Assembly: GCA_947467145.1 (NCBI GenBank)
Contig: CANIGJ010000015.1
Span: 1 to 64,000, forward strand
From: Rhodospirillaceae bacterium
Lineage (GTDB): Bacteria; Pseudomonadota; Alphaproteobacteria; Rhodospirillales; UBA2165
Reading direction: 5' to 3'
DNA length: 64,000 nt
Position numbers and translations under genes: made by a program
Notes under the pieces: generated by a model
Seen by the model: only the letters and a program-made list of their open reading frames with translations
Databases searched by the model: none
What the model was told of the DNA's origin: nothing
In this document: in pieces, positions 53,562-61,988 of the stretch
Layout of the letters: each line of letters begins with the position of its first letter
Position numbering within the stretch: position 1 is the stretch's first letter

Positions 53562-55583
53562 GTGACACGACGAGTATTGTCCAAACTCCATCGCGCCGTT
53601 TTGTCTGCCGCGCTCATCGGGTCGAGCGCGCTGACGTCGATTGCCTTCGTTTCGCCTGTCGCCGCGCAATCGGCTTTCGCCGCCAACAAGACCCTGCCCG
53701 CGCAGGCTGATCTGCAGGCCGCTAAGTCGGCCTATGAAGCCGGCGAAAAAGCCCAATGGGCGGCGCAGCGCGAGGCCGCCAATCGGGTGAAGGACCCGCT
53801 GCTCAATCGCATCCTGATCTGGCAGCGTCTGGTCAGCGGCGGTTCGGGCGCGACGTTCGACGAGATCGACGCCTTTGTGCGGGCCTTCCCGGAATGGCCG
53901 TCCAACGAACGCCTGGTCAGCCGGGCCGAAGAAACCATGTCGCCGGGCACGCCCGACAAAGATGTAATCGCCTGGTACGGCAAGCGCGTCCCCCAGACGA
54001 CCGAGGGCGCCACCCGTCTGGCCGAATCCCTGCTCGATCTCGGCCGGCGCGACGAAGCGATGAAGCTGATCCGCAAGACCTGGGTCGATGCGAACTTTGG
54101 CGACCAGCAAGAAGTCATATTTTACAAGAAGTTCAAGGATCAGCTTACCAAGAAGGATCACATCGATCGGCTCGATCGCCTGGTGTGGGCGAACCGCGAT
54201 GTGCCGGCCAAACGGATGTATGCGAAGGTCGGCACGGAGTATCGCGCCCTGGCCGAAGCCCGCTTCGCACTGCGTAACGGCAGCAACGGGGTCGATGGCG
54301 CGCTGAAGCGCATCCCGGCCAATCTGATGGAAGATGCGGGCCTGCAATACGACCGGCTGCGCTGGCGCCGCATCAAGAACCGCGACGAGGAAGCCTTCGC
54401 CCAGTTCAGGGCCTCGCCCGCCGCGATGAAGGTTCAGCCGGCGCGCTGGTGGGGCGAACGATCCATCATGGCGCGGCGCGCGCTGATGAAGGGCTATATC
54501 ACCGACGCCTATCGCATCGCGGCCAATCACAACCTCAAGAACGGCGCCGAATATCTGGACGCCGAATGGATGGCGGGCTGGATCGCGCTGCGGTTCCTGA
54601 AGGACGACGCGATCGCCTACACCCATTTCTCCAACGTCTACCGCGAGGCCAAGCAGCCGATCAGCAAGTCGCGCGGCGCCTATTGGGCGGGCCGTGCCTC
54701 GGAAGCGGTCAAGGATTCGGAGCGTGCGCGCTACTGGTACCGCACGGCGTTCAAAAACCCGACGACCTATTACGGTCAATTGGCGGCGACCAAGCTGCCG
54801 CGCGAAGACACCATCAATATGCCGCCGCCGCCGCATACCGATCCGATCGTCGAAGCGAGCTTCAACAGCCACGAATTGGTGCGCGCGGTCCGCATCATCG
54901 ACGCCGCCGGCATGACCAGCATGCTGCGCCCGTTCATCCGCCAATTGGCCGAGATCGGCAAAACGCCCGATTGGCTGGCCAATGTCGCCGACCTCGCCTA
55001 TGAGACCGGCCGCGCCGACATTTCGATCTATGCCGCCAAGCGCGCCGAAAGCGAAGGCGTCAGCCTGCTCCAGGCAGGCTTTCCGATCATCAAGACGCAG
55101 CGCATGAGCGAAGCCGACCGCCCGCTCGTTCATGCGGTCATCCGCCAGGAAAGCCTGTTCAACAATTCCGCCATCAGCAGCGCCGGGGCGCGCGGCCTGA
55201 TGCAGCTCATGCCCGCCACCGCCAAACAGATGGCGAAGAAGAATGACGTCAATTTCGTGCATGAGCGCCTGACCGAGGATGCGGATTACAACGTCCATCT
55301 CGGCCAGACGTATCTGTCGGACCTGGTCAACGAATTCAACGGCTCCTACATCCTGGCCCTCGCCGCCTATAACGCCGGCCCCTCGCGTGCGCGCCAATGG
55401 ATGCGCGAATACGGTGATCCGCGCGAGAGCACCGTCGATGCCATCGATTGGATCGAGATGATCCCGTTCTCGGAAACGCGCAATTACGTCCAGCGCGTGC
55501 TCGAGAACCTGCAGGTCTATCGCTACATGATGTCGCCGACCCAGGTGGCACTCACGCCTGACAGCATGCTGCGTCGGCGCTAA
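53562..55583 (+). CDS. slt: Soluble lytic murein transglycosylase (Slt70-like)
   Basis: This periplasmic enzyme cleaves peptidoglycan glycan strands with anhydromuramic acid formation. The 673-residue protein has a signal peptide (LSAALIGSSALTSIAFVSPVAAQ in two parts, cleavage after VAA). A long superhelical alpha-solenoid covers about residues 40-490. The catalytic domain carries HAVIRQESLFNNSAISSAGA (catalytic Glu about 530), ARGLMQLMPATAKQMA and LAAYNAGPSRARQW. The GTG at 53562 is preferred, since the open frame upstream is non-coding in character. It overlaps the next gene by one base (TAATG). Confidence 0.94.
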   Translation: MTRRVLSKLHRAVLSAALIGSSALTSIAFVSPVAAQSAFAANKTLPAQADLQAAKSAYEAGEKAQWAAQREAANRVKDPLLNRILIWQRLVSGGSGATFDEIDAFVRAFPEWPSNERLVSRAEETMSPGTPDKDVIAWYGKRVPQTTEGATRLAESLLDLGRRDEAMKLIRKTWVDANFGDQQEVIFYKKFKDQLTKKDHIDRLDRLVWANRDVPAKRMYAKVGTEYRALAEARFALRNGSNGVDGALKRIPANLMEDAGLQYDRLRWRRIKNRDEEAFAQFRASPAAMKVQPARWWGERSIMARRALMKGYITDAYRIAANHNLKNGAEYLDAEWMAGWIALRFLKDDAIAYTHFSNVYREAKQPISKSRGAYWAGRASEAVKDSERARYWYRTAFKNPTTYYGQLAATKLPREDTINMPPPPHTDPIVEASFNSHELVRAVRIIDAAGMTSMLRPFIRQLAEIGKTPDWLANVADLAYETGRADISIYAAKRAESEGVSLLQAGFPIIKTQRMSEADRPLVHAVIRQESLFNNSAISSAGARGLMQLMPATAKQMAKKNDVNFVHERLTEDADYNVHLGQTYLSDLVNEFNGSYILALAAYNAGPSRARQWMREYGDPRESTVDAIDWIEMIPFSETRNYVQRVLENLQVYRYMMSPTQVALTPDSMLRRR

Positions 55584-56578
55584 TGGCCGAAACCAACGAG
55601 CCGGTCGGACGTCTGCCGACCTTTGCCGATGTCGAGGCTGCGGCCAAACGCTTGGCCACGATCGTCACGCGCACGCCGGTCCTGGAATCCCAGATCGTCA
55701 ACGAGTTGCTGGGCTGTCGCATTCTGATCAAAGCGGAATGCCTGCAACGCACCGGCTCGTTCAAGGTGCGCGGCGCCTACAACAAGATCGCGCAGATCCC
55801 CGATGAGATCCGCAAACGCGGGGTCGTCGCCTATTCGTCGGGCAATCACGCGCAAGGCGTAGCGCGCGCGGCGAAGCTGCTCGGCATTCCGGCGCGCATC
55901 GTCATGCCGGCCGATGCACCCAAGGTGAAGATGGACAATACGCGGCGCGACGGCGCCATCGTCGTGCCCTACGAACGCAAGAACGCTAATCGGGTCGCCA
56001 TATCGGAAGGGCTCGTCGCCGAGACCGGCGGCACGATGGTGCCGCCGTATAACGATCCCGATATTATGGCCGGGCAAGGCACGCTCGGTCTTGAATTCGC
56101 CGAACAGGTCAAAGCCATGGGCACTCAGCTGGATATGCTGTTGGGGCCGTGCAGCGGCGGCGGCATGATCGGCGGTTGCGCGCTCGCCTTTCGTGGCCTG
56201 TCACCCGAGACCCAGATCTACTGCGTCGAGCCCGAGGGCTACGACGACATGGCGCGCTCGCTTAAAGCCGGCAGCCGCGTCGAACTCACCACCAGTCCCG
56301 GTTCGATCTGCGACGGCCTGCTGGTCGAAGCGCCGGGCACGATTACCTTCGAGGTTTTGAAGACCCATCTCGCCGGCGGCTTCGTGGTCAGCGATGCGAT
56401 GGTCGAGAAAGCGGTGAAGCTGGCGTTCGACGAATATAAAGCGGTGATTGAGCCGTCCGGCGCCATCGGGCTGGCGGCCATCATGGCGGAGCCCGAGACA
56501 TTCAAAGGCCGCACAATCGGCATTATCGCGACCGGCGGCAATGTGGACGCCGACGCTTTCTCTCGCATGATCCGCTAG
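55583..56578 (+). CDS. Threonine/serine dehydratase-like PLP enzyme
   Basis: This fold-type II PLP enzyme of 331 residues deaminates threonine or serine to 2-oxo acids. The PLP lysine is in RTGSFKVRGAYNK. The cofactor phosphate is bound by GPCSGGGMIGG, and SSGNHAQGVARAAKLL is the usual substrate loop. It lacks the C-terminal regulatory ACT domain of biosynthetic IlvA, so it is the short catabolic or serine-racemase-like form. The start shares a base with the slt stop. A terminator follows. Confidence 0.9.
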   Translation: MAETNEPVGRLPTFADVEAAAKRLATIVTRTPVLESQIVNELLGCRILIKAECLQRTGSFKVRGAYNKIAQIPDEIRKRGVVAYSSGNHAQGVARAAKLLGIPARIVMPADAPKVKMDNTRRDGAIVVPYERKNANRVAISEGLVAETGGTMVPPYNDPDIMAGQGTLGLEFAEQVKAMGTQLDMLLGPCSGGGMIGGCALAFRGLSPETQIYCVEPEGYDDMARSLKAGSRVELTTSPGSICDGLLVEAPGTITFEVLKTHLAGGFVVSDAMVEKAVKLAFDEYKAVIEPSGAIGLAAIMAEPETFKGRTIGIIATGGNVDADAFSRMIR

Positions 56579-56589
56579 CGCAAACGCGA

Positions 56590-56616
56590 ACGGCCCGCCG
56601 AAGCGGGCCGTCTTTG
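56590..56616 (+). terminator. Intrinsic terminator after the dehydratase gene
   Basis: A 9-bp stem ACGGCCCGC/GCGGGCCGT with a CGAA tetraloop is followed by CTTTG. It lies 11 bases after the stop and 23 bases before the end of the converging bactofilin gene. Confidence 0.75.
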
Positions 56617-56638
56617 AAGCTATTTCAGCCGAACCGAA

Positions 56639-57109
56639 TTAAGAGGCGACTTTAGCCTGTTCCGGATGGGCGTGCGCCTTGATGATGGAGGCCCCTTTGG
56701 CGAGCAGATTGATGCCCTCGCCGTCCTTTTCCTTTTTAACGGACTCGATGCGGCGGCAATGGCCTTCGAGGTAAGCGCCCTGCTCAATCGCCAGGTTCTC
56801 GTGCAGGATGTCACCCATCACATGCGCGGTCTTGGCCAAGGACACGGTGCGCGCCTTGATCTGGCCGTTGACGCGGCCGTGGATGCGAACGCTCTCGGCG
56901 CGGATCTCGCCGGTGATCTGTGCGCTTTCGCCCACGACCAGGACGTCGGTCTGGATATTGCCGTTGACGCGTCCATCGATCTGGATTTCGCCCGCGCTGA
57001 CAATGTCGCCCGTGATCAAAAGATCGGCCGCCAGAAGCGACGGTGGCGCCGGCACCTTCGCGAACGAGGTCGACAACACGCTGCTGTCCTTACTGCCCTT
57101 TGTAAACAT
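56639..57109 (-). CDS. Bactofilin
   Basis: This cytoskeletal polymer-forming protein has 156 residues. The central right-handed beta-helix (DUF583, about 28-125) is visible as repeats with a six-residue hydrophobic period: LLITGDIVSAGEIQIDGRVN, GNIQTDVLVVGESAQITGEI and RAESVRIHGRVNGQIKARTV. The N-terminal tail is short, without the membrane helix seen in some bactofilins. The start is inside the upstream M23 peptidase gene (20-base overlap), as in bactofilin/LmdC-type pairs. It may localise the peptidase for local cell-wall remodelling. Confidence 0.92.
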   Translation of the reverse strand: MFTKGSKDSSVLSTSFAKVPAPPSLLAADLLITGDIVSAGEIQIDGRVNGNIQTDVLVVGESAQITGEIRAESVRIHGRVNGQIKARTVSLAKTAHVMGDILHENLAIEQGAYLEGHCRRIESVKKEKDGEGINLLAKGASIIKAHAHPEQAKVAS

Positions 57110-58604
57110 ATTTGCCAGCCTTCAAGAATCGCATTGGATCGACAGGCCTCCCATTATGCGCGATTTCATAATGGAGGTGCGGGCCGGTGCTCCGGCCAGA
57201 ATTCCCTAGCAGCCCGATATTATCTCGGTAATCGACTTTTTGGCCAACCTGAACCAGGATTTTGTTCAGATGGGCATAGCGCGTCTTGAACCCCATACCA
57301 TGGTCGATCTCAACCAGCCGACCATATTCGTTTTGGGCCGATGCTACCGTCACCACACCGGGTGCCGTCGCATAAACCATTGAATTTAAAGGCGCTCTCA
57401 GGTCTAGGCCATAATGCATGGCCCAGCGCTGGCGGATCGGATCGCGGCGTTTGCCGAACTCGCTGGAGAGCTGGAATTGGTCGAGCGGCGACGGCAGCGG
57501 CGCCGAGCGCATCAATTGCCGCAGATCGTCCCACCGGCCCAGACGCTCTTCGAGATTGGACAGGCTGGCCTTCAGCTTTTCGCCGGACTGCGGCAGCGTC
57601 ATCATCGGTGTGGTGGCGATGAACGGCCCGCCTTGGCCGGTCGGCACCGCACGGCGCGCGATCAACATTTCGACCCCGGGCGCCTGCGCAGGCTCTTCGA
57701 TTTCCTTGTCCTGCAGTTCGGCGGTCTCGGCCATTTCTTCGCCGGACGTAGCCTGTTCGCCGCTATCGTCGGCGGGTTCGGCTTCATCCTCGCGGCTGCC
57801 AAGCGCGCCTTCAGCCGTAGCGGCGGCGTTGGCGTTCGCGAGCTGCGTCAGGAATTCATCGGCATTCAGGCCCGCGCGGGCGAACACGCGCTCCATGAAC
57901 ACGATGCCGTCCTGCGTGCGCTTGGCTAGACGCGCGACGACCTCGGTTTCGGTCTGGTGGAGACGGCTGACTTCTTCCTCGAGCTGACTGACCTGCCCCA
58001 AAAGCTTCTGGTTGGTGATCTGCATTTCGGCGCGTTCGTTCATCGCGGATTGCAGATTGTTGGTCACCGCGTTGAGGTTGCCCTTCAACTCGAAGTTCCG
58101 GTTGGTCATGCTGCCCAGCTCGGTTTCGATCGAGGTCAGCTTGTCGCGCAGGCTGGTGCGCGCGGTATCGACCTCGGACTGCTTGGCCTGCGAATTCTCG
58201 AGGTTCTTCTGCGCCGAACGCAGATTGAGTTGCAGCGACGCGTTGTTTTCGACGAGATCGAGCATCATCGCGTGGTTCTTCTGCAGTTCCTTTGTCAGGA
58301 CCGAGAAGCGCGCCTGATACTGCGAAACCTCGCCAAGCAAGTTTTGATAATTGTCGTGCGACGCCGTGATCTGCGCATCCTTCGAGCGTAGGATGTCGTT
58401 GAAGGCGAAATAGGTGGTGGAGGTGAAAATGCCCCACCCGAGGGTGAGTGCTAGAGCGCCGAGCGTGAGGAGCTGGAAATTCTTGGAGACTTTGAGGTAG
58501 CGGATCTGGCTGTCGGTGCGAAGGATGATTTGACGGTCGGGGAACCATGCGCTGATCCGCTGCGCCCAGTAGTCCCATTGCAGGACGTCATGTCGTCGCT
58601 TCAT
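57090..58604 (-). CDS. M23 (LytM) family metallopeptidase, bactofilin partner
   Basis: This 504-residue inner-membrane protein has one membrane helix near residue 50 (FQLLTLGALALTLGWGIF). A long periplasmic coiled coil follows (about 80-240, ending VSQLEEEVSRLHQTETEV), then an acidic linker. The C-terminal LytM domain has zinc ligands in MHYGLDLRAP (His and Asp) and GPHLHYEIAHNG. Both halves of the HxxxD and HxH motifs are intact, so it is probably an active DD-endopeptidase. A cytoplasmic N-terminus of about 45 residues could contact bactofilin. The ATG follows a weak Shine-Dalgarno. Confidence 0.92.
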   Translation of the reverse strand: MKRRHDVLQWDYWAQRISAWFPDRQIILRTDSQIRYLKVSKNFQLLTLGALALTLGWGIFTSTTYFAFNDILRSKDAQITASHDNYQNLLGEVSQYQARFSVLTKELQKNHAMMLDLVENNASLQLNLRSAQKNLENSQAKQSEVDTARTSLRDKLTSIETELGSMTNRNFELKGNLNAVTNNLQSAMNERAEMQITNQKLLGQVSQLEEEVSRLHQTETEVVARLAKRTQDGIVFMERVFARAGLNADEFLTQLANANAAATAEGALGSREDEAEPADDSGEQATSGEEMAETAELQDKEIEEPAQAPGVEMLIARRAVPTGQGGPFIATTPMMTLPQSGEKLKASLSNLEERLGRWDDLRQLMRSAPLPSPLDQFQLSSEFGKRRDPIRQRWAMHYGLDLRAPLNSMVYATAPGVVTVASAQNEYGRLVEIDHGMGFKTRYAHLNKILVQVGQKVDYRDNIGLLGNSGRSTGPHLHYEIAHNGRPVDPMRFLKAGKYVYKGQ

Positions 58605-58821
58605 CCCCTACCGCCCTCGTCCCGAAGGCGCCCCCTATACTCTCAAAAAACCGCTGCACCATCGTCCTCCCCAGGCACGATGCAGGCACATCAGACATAT
58701 AATTATTGTGCCTTGACGGTACCTGCCGGGGGTAAATGGCGCAACTGTTATGACCCCCCGAAAGGCCAGATTCTTTGTGACCCCAGTATCATCTTGTAAT
58801 GCGTTGATTTAATTGTTTGGC

Positions 58822-58842
58822 TTATCCACAGGCTGTGGAAAA
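58822..58842. promoter_or_regulatory. Inverted pair of DnaA-box-like sequences
   Basis: A perfect DnaA box TTATCCACA (58822-58830) is followed after three bases by TGTGGAAAA (58834-58842), whose complement TTTTCCACA differs from the consensus at one base. They lie in the AT-richer 293-base gap (58605-58897) between divergent M23 peptidase and pgpA genes, 55 bases before pgpA. A cell-cycle (DnaA) regulated promoter is possible. No other feature was found in the gap. Confidence 0.5.
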
Positions 58843-58897
58843 GTTTGTGCCGATTTAGATAAGAAACACAGGGCAAATACGTTAAATACAATCCGTC

Positions 58898-59377
58898 ATG
58901 GGGACAGCTACGACAAGATTCGCGCGCCTAACCGCGACCGTCTGCGGGATCGGTCATGCGCCCGCCATGCCCGGCACCTGGGCATCGGCTGCCGCCTTGC
59001 CGGCTGCGTGGGGCCTGCAAGTGCTGGGCGGCGTGCCGTTGCTGGCGCTCGCCACCTTCCTGGCCTTTGCGCTCGGCCTATGGGCATCCAGCGTCGTGTT
59101 ACGCGAAACGGCGGACACCGGGATTAAAGACCCCGGTTGGATTGTTATAGACGAGGTAGCAGCCCAGTGGTTGGTGCTGCTTGTCATCCCGCCGGACGTT
59201 AATCTCTATGCGATTGCCTTCGTTCTGTTCCGCATCGCGGACGTGTGGAAGCCATGGCCGGCATCCTGGGCGGACCGCGCGCTTACCGGCGGCGTCGGCG
59301 TCATGGTCGATGACATCTTCGCGGCCGCATGGGCAGCCATCGTCCTCATCGTCTTTCGTTATGCATGGTTTATTTGA
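58898..59377 (+). CDS. pgpA: Phosphatidylglycerophosphatase A
   Basis: PgpA dephosphorylates phosphatidylglycerophosphate to phosphatidylglycerol at the inner membrane. The 159-residue protein has several membrane helices. It shows the family motifs IGHAPAMPGTWASA, DPGWIVIDEVAAQWLVLL, FRIADVWKPWP and GVGVMVDDIFAA. The ATG at 58898 follows no strong ribosome site. It is followed by cinA (12 bases) and a CPBP gene in the same direction. Confidence 0.94.
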   Translation: MGTATTRFARLTATVCGIGHAPAMPGTWASAAALPAAWGLQVLGGVPLLALATFLAFALGLWASSVVLRETADTGIKDPGWIVIDEVAAQWLVLLVIPPDVNLYAIAFVLFRIADVWKPWPASWADRALTGGVGVMVDDIFAAAWAAIVLIVFRYAWFI

Positions 59378-59389
59378 TGGGTTCATTTG

Positions 59390-59884
59390 ATGTTTGAAGA
59401 CGAAACCCTGACGCTCGCGCAATCGCTGATCGATGCGTGCAAGCAGCGCAAGCTGATGGTCGCGACGGTCGAATCCTGCACCGGCGGCCTGATTGGCGGT
59501 GCGATCACTGCCGTGCCCGGCGCCTCGGCGATTTTCGATCGCGGCTTCATCACATATACCAATGAGGCGAAGGTTGAATTGGTCGGCGTGCCGGCGGGTT
59601 ATTTCGTGCCGGGCAATGTCGGCGCGGTATCGCCGGAAACCGCACGCGAAATGGCCGAAGGGTGCCTCGCGCATAGTTACGTCGACGCGGCGGTTGCGGT
59701 CACCGGCGTCGCCGGCCCGGGCGCTGAGGGAACCAAGCCCGCGGGCCTGGTCTATATCGCGGCGGCACGGCGCGGATACGCAACCTTGTGGAAGAAGAAT
59801 AACTTCGCCGGCGATCGCAATCAGGTCCGCATGGCCAGCGTCAACGAAGCGTTACGGATGCTGACAGAACTGGTCTCGCGCTGA
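59390..59884 (+). CDS. CinA-type nicotinamide-nucleotide amidase (PncC domain only)
   Basis: This 164-residue single-domain amidase hydrolyses nicotinamide mononucleotide to nicotinic acid mononucleotide in NAD recycling. It has TVESCTGGLIGGAITAVPGAS with the catalytic Ser, GFITYTNEAKVELVGVP, and AVTGVAGPGAEGTKPAGLVY. The MoCF domain of full-length CinA is missing, as in E. coli PncC. The ATG at 59390 is chosen; a TTG just upstream is less likely. The next gene starts directly at its stop (TGAATG). Confidence 0.93.
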   Translation: MFEDETLTLAQSLIDACKQRKLMVATVESCTGGLIGGAITAVPGASAIFDRGFITYTNEAKVELVGVPAGYFVPGNVGAVSPETAREMAEGCLAHSYVDAAVAVTGVAGPGAEGTKPAGLVYIAAARRGYATLWKKNNFAGDRNQVRMASVNEALRMLTELVSR

Positions 59885-60598
59885 ATGTCGGTGCGCGATG
59901 ACTTCTTGCCCCATCTGACGACCAAGAATTTTATCATCATCTTTGTCGGCACGCTCGGCATGGTCTTCGTTGCCGTGATGAGCTTTGCGTTGTTGAACGA
60001 CACGCGCAGTCTGATCCCCAAGATCCCCGAAGCCACCCGCTACGTCGCGCAAGACTACGCTTATGTCGTCCTGATCTTTGTAGGCATCTACCTGCTTGGG
60101 TTCAAAGTAGCCAAGCTGAGTTGGAGCGACGTCGGTTTCCGGCGCTGTTCGCTTGATTGGATCGCCCAGGCCTTCATTTTGGGAACGATCATCTACAGTT
60201 TTCGAATCCTGGCGGATAACGTCTTCAGCGACATGTTCGGCGTGATGCGCATGCTGGAGCCCGGGCAGACCGACGCGGCCATCCTGCGCGAGGCGAGTCC
60301 CGATACAGTTGTCGCTTTTGTTCTCGTGGTTTGCCTGTTCACGCCGTTCGCCACGGAAATCTTCCAACGCGGCATTTTGTTCGCGTGGTTGCGGCGCAAT
60401 TTCAATTTCATGCTGTCGGCGATTGCCAGCGCCCTGATCTTCGGCGCCTTGCATATCGAACTGGTGCGCTTCGCCCAGGTTTTGGTCTTCGGGATTGCGG
60501 CCGCCTATTTCTATGAAAAGTCGCGCTCCATATGGCCGCCGCTGGCGTTCCACCTGACGATCAATTGCGCTTATGTGATCGGCCTTATGAGCCGCTGA
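59885..60598 (+). CDS. CPBP family intramembrane protein with altered active-site motif
   Basis: This 237-residue polytopic membrane protein of the CPBP/Abi (Rce1-like) family has at least six hydrophobic segments. The family pattern is preserved in FGALHIELVRFAQV (His of motif 2) and AFHLTINCAYV (motif 3, His and Asn). In motif 1, the usual EEXXXR reads FATEIFQRGIL: the first glutamate is Thr and only the second remains. Since the first Glu is the catalytic residue in Rce1, the protein may be inactive or non-proteolytic. It starts at the cinA stop codon and its 3' end overlaps the convergent ratA-like gene by 14 bases. Confidence 0.82.
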   Translation: MSVRDDFLPHLTTKNFIIIFVGTLGMVFVAVMSFALLNDTRSLIPKIPEATRYVAQDYAYVVLIFVGIYLLGFKVAKLSWSDVGFRRCSLDWIAQAFILGTIIYSFRILADNVFSDMFGVMRMLEPGQTDAAILREASPDTVVAFVLVVCLFTPFATEIFQRGILFAWLRRNFNFMLSAIASALIFGALHIELVRFAQVLVFGIAAAYFYEKSRSIWPPLAFHLTINCAYVIGLMSR

Positions 60599-61031
60599 GG
60601 CGTTTGCCGTAAATCACTTCGGCGCGGCGTTCGAAAGCATTGACCATGATGCGCACGGCTTCGCCGAACACGACGCCGATCATCGCCTGCAGGATGCGCG
60701 ACTTGAACTCGAAATCGACGAAGAAATCGATACAGGTGCCGCTGCCGTCCGGCTCGAATATCCAATGGTTATGCAGATATTTGAACGGCCCGTCGGAATA
60801 TTCGACGTCGATACGGTCGGGCTTGGACAAGGTGACGCGCGAGGTGAAGCTTTCGCGGAACATCTTGTAGCCGATGATCATGTCGGCGACGACCAGGTTG
60901 CCGTCACGCGAACGGATGCGCGTGCCGACGCACCACGGCAGGAATTCGGGATACCTCTCGATATCGGCGACGAGATCGAACATCTCGGCCGGCGTATAGG
61001 GTAAACGCTTCTTTTCCGCGTGAGTTGGCAC
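60585..61031 (-). CDS. RatA/COQ10-like SRPBCC protein
   Basis: This is a 148-residue START-like protein with KRLPYTPAEMFDLVADIERY, PEFLPWCVGTRI, a central YKMFRESFTSRVTL and NAFERRAEVIYGKR at the end. The family is called RatA toxin in E. coli (50S binding) and Coq10 in mitochondria (ubiquinone chaperone). In Alphaproteobacteria the Coq10-like lipid-binding role is the more plausible. It lies 12 bases after lipA on the same strand. Confidence 0.92.
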   Translation of the reverse strand: MPTHAEKKRLPYTPAEMFDLVADIERYPEFLPWCVGTRIRSRDGNLVVADMIIGYKMFRESFTSRVTLSKPDRIDVEYSDGPFKYLHNHWIFEPDGSGTCIDFFVDFEFKSRILQAMIGVVFGEAVRIMVNAFERRAEVIYGKRLSGS

Positions 61032-61043
61032 GAAGCGCGCGTC

Positions 61044-61988
61044 TTAGCCGGCAGCAGCGAGCTTGGCGCGGCGCGCTTCGCGCATCACCGCGAAATCGTC
61101 ATCGGCATGGTAGGACGAACGCGTCAGCGGCGTCGCGGACACCTTCAAGAAGCCCTTCGTATAGGCGATCTTCTCATACTCGGCGAATTCGTCGGGTGTC
61201 ACGAAGCGTTCGAGCTTGGCGTGTTTCGGCGTTGGCTGCAGGTACTGGCCGATGGTGAGGAAATCGACATTCGCCGAGCGCATGTCGTCCATCACCTGCA
61301 AGACCTCGATGCGCTCCTCGCCCAGGCCGACCATGATGCCGGATTTGGTGAAGACCTGCGGATCGATCTGCTTGGCGCGGTCGAGGATATTGAGCGAATG
61401 GTAATAGCGCGCCCCAGGGCGGATCGTCGGGTACAGGCGCGGCACGGTTTCGAGATTGTGATTGAAGACGTCGGGGCGCGCGGCGATCACCGTTTCCAAG
61501 CCACCCGGCTTGTCGCGGAAATCGGGCGTCAGGACTTCAACCGTGGTGGTCGGGGCATAGAAATGCACTTTCTCGATGCACTTGGCGAAATGGACGGCCC
61601 CGCCGTCGTCCAGATCGTCGCGATCGACCGAGGTGATGACCATATGTCGAAGCGCGGTCTTGAGCGCCATCATGCCGACATTGTCGGGCTCGGCGGGATC
61701 GAGATGCGCCGGCTTGCCGGTTGCGACATTGCAGAAGGCGCAGGCGCGCGTGCAGATCTCGCCCATAATCATGACGGTCGCATGTTTATGCGCCCAGCAT
61801 TCGCCGATATTCGGGCAAGCCGCCTCTTCGCACACCGTGACAAGGTTGAGTTCGCGCATCAGCCGCTTGGTTTCGCCATAGACCGGCGAGGTCGGCGCCT
61901 TTACCCGGATCCATTCGGGCAAGCGGGGCCGCTTGTTCTCCGGCTTGTTGCGCAACTGCGGGTGGCGAAAGGTTTTGATCTCGCTCAT
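61044..61988 (-). CDS. lipA: Lipoyl synthase
   Basis: LipA is a radical-SAM enzyme that inserts two sulfur atoms into octanoyl groups to form lipoyl cofactors. The 314-residue protein has the auxiliary cluster cysteines in [13 protein letters not shown], the radical-SAM motif [10 protein letters not shown], and [16 protein letters not shown]. The sequence end [20 protein letters not shown] matches LipA. It overlaps the upstream GT41 gene by four bases (ATGA). Confidence 0.97.
   Translation of the reverse strand: MSEIKTFRHPQLRNKPENKRPRLPEWIRVKAPTSPVYGETKRLMRELNLVTVCEEAACPNIGECWAHKHATVMIMGEICTRACAFCNVATGKPAHLDPAEPDNVGMMALKTALRHMVITSVDRDDLDDGGAVHFAKCIEKVHFYAPTTTVEVLTPDFRDKPGGLETVIAARPDVFNHNLETVPRLYPTIRPGARYYHSLNILDRAKQIDPQVFTKSGIMVGLGEERIEVLQVMDDMRSANVDFLTIGQYLQPTPKHAKLERFVTPDEFAEYEKIAYTKGFLKVSATPLTRSSYHADDDFAVMREARRAKLAAAG

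Noticed and set aside
53538..55397. A 619-codon minus-strand open frame opposite slt
   Set aside because: It is antisense to a complete lytic transglycosylase, and its composition is that of reversed GC-rich coding sequence.
58605..58897. Chromosomal origin of replication
   Set aside because: Only two DnaA-like boxes are present, with no cluster of boxes, no clear unwinding element and no typical origin neighbour genes.
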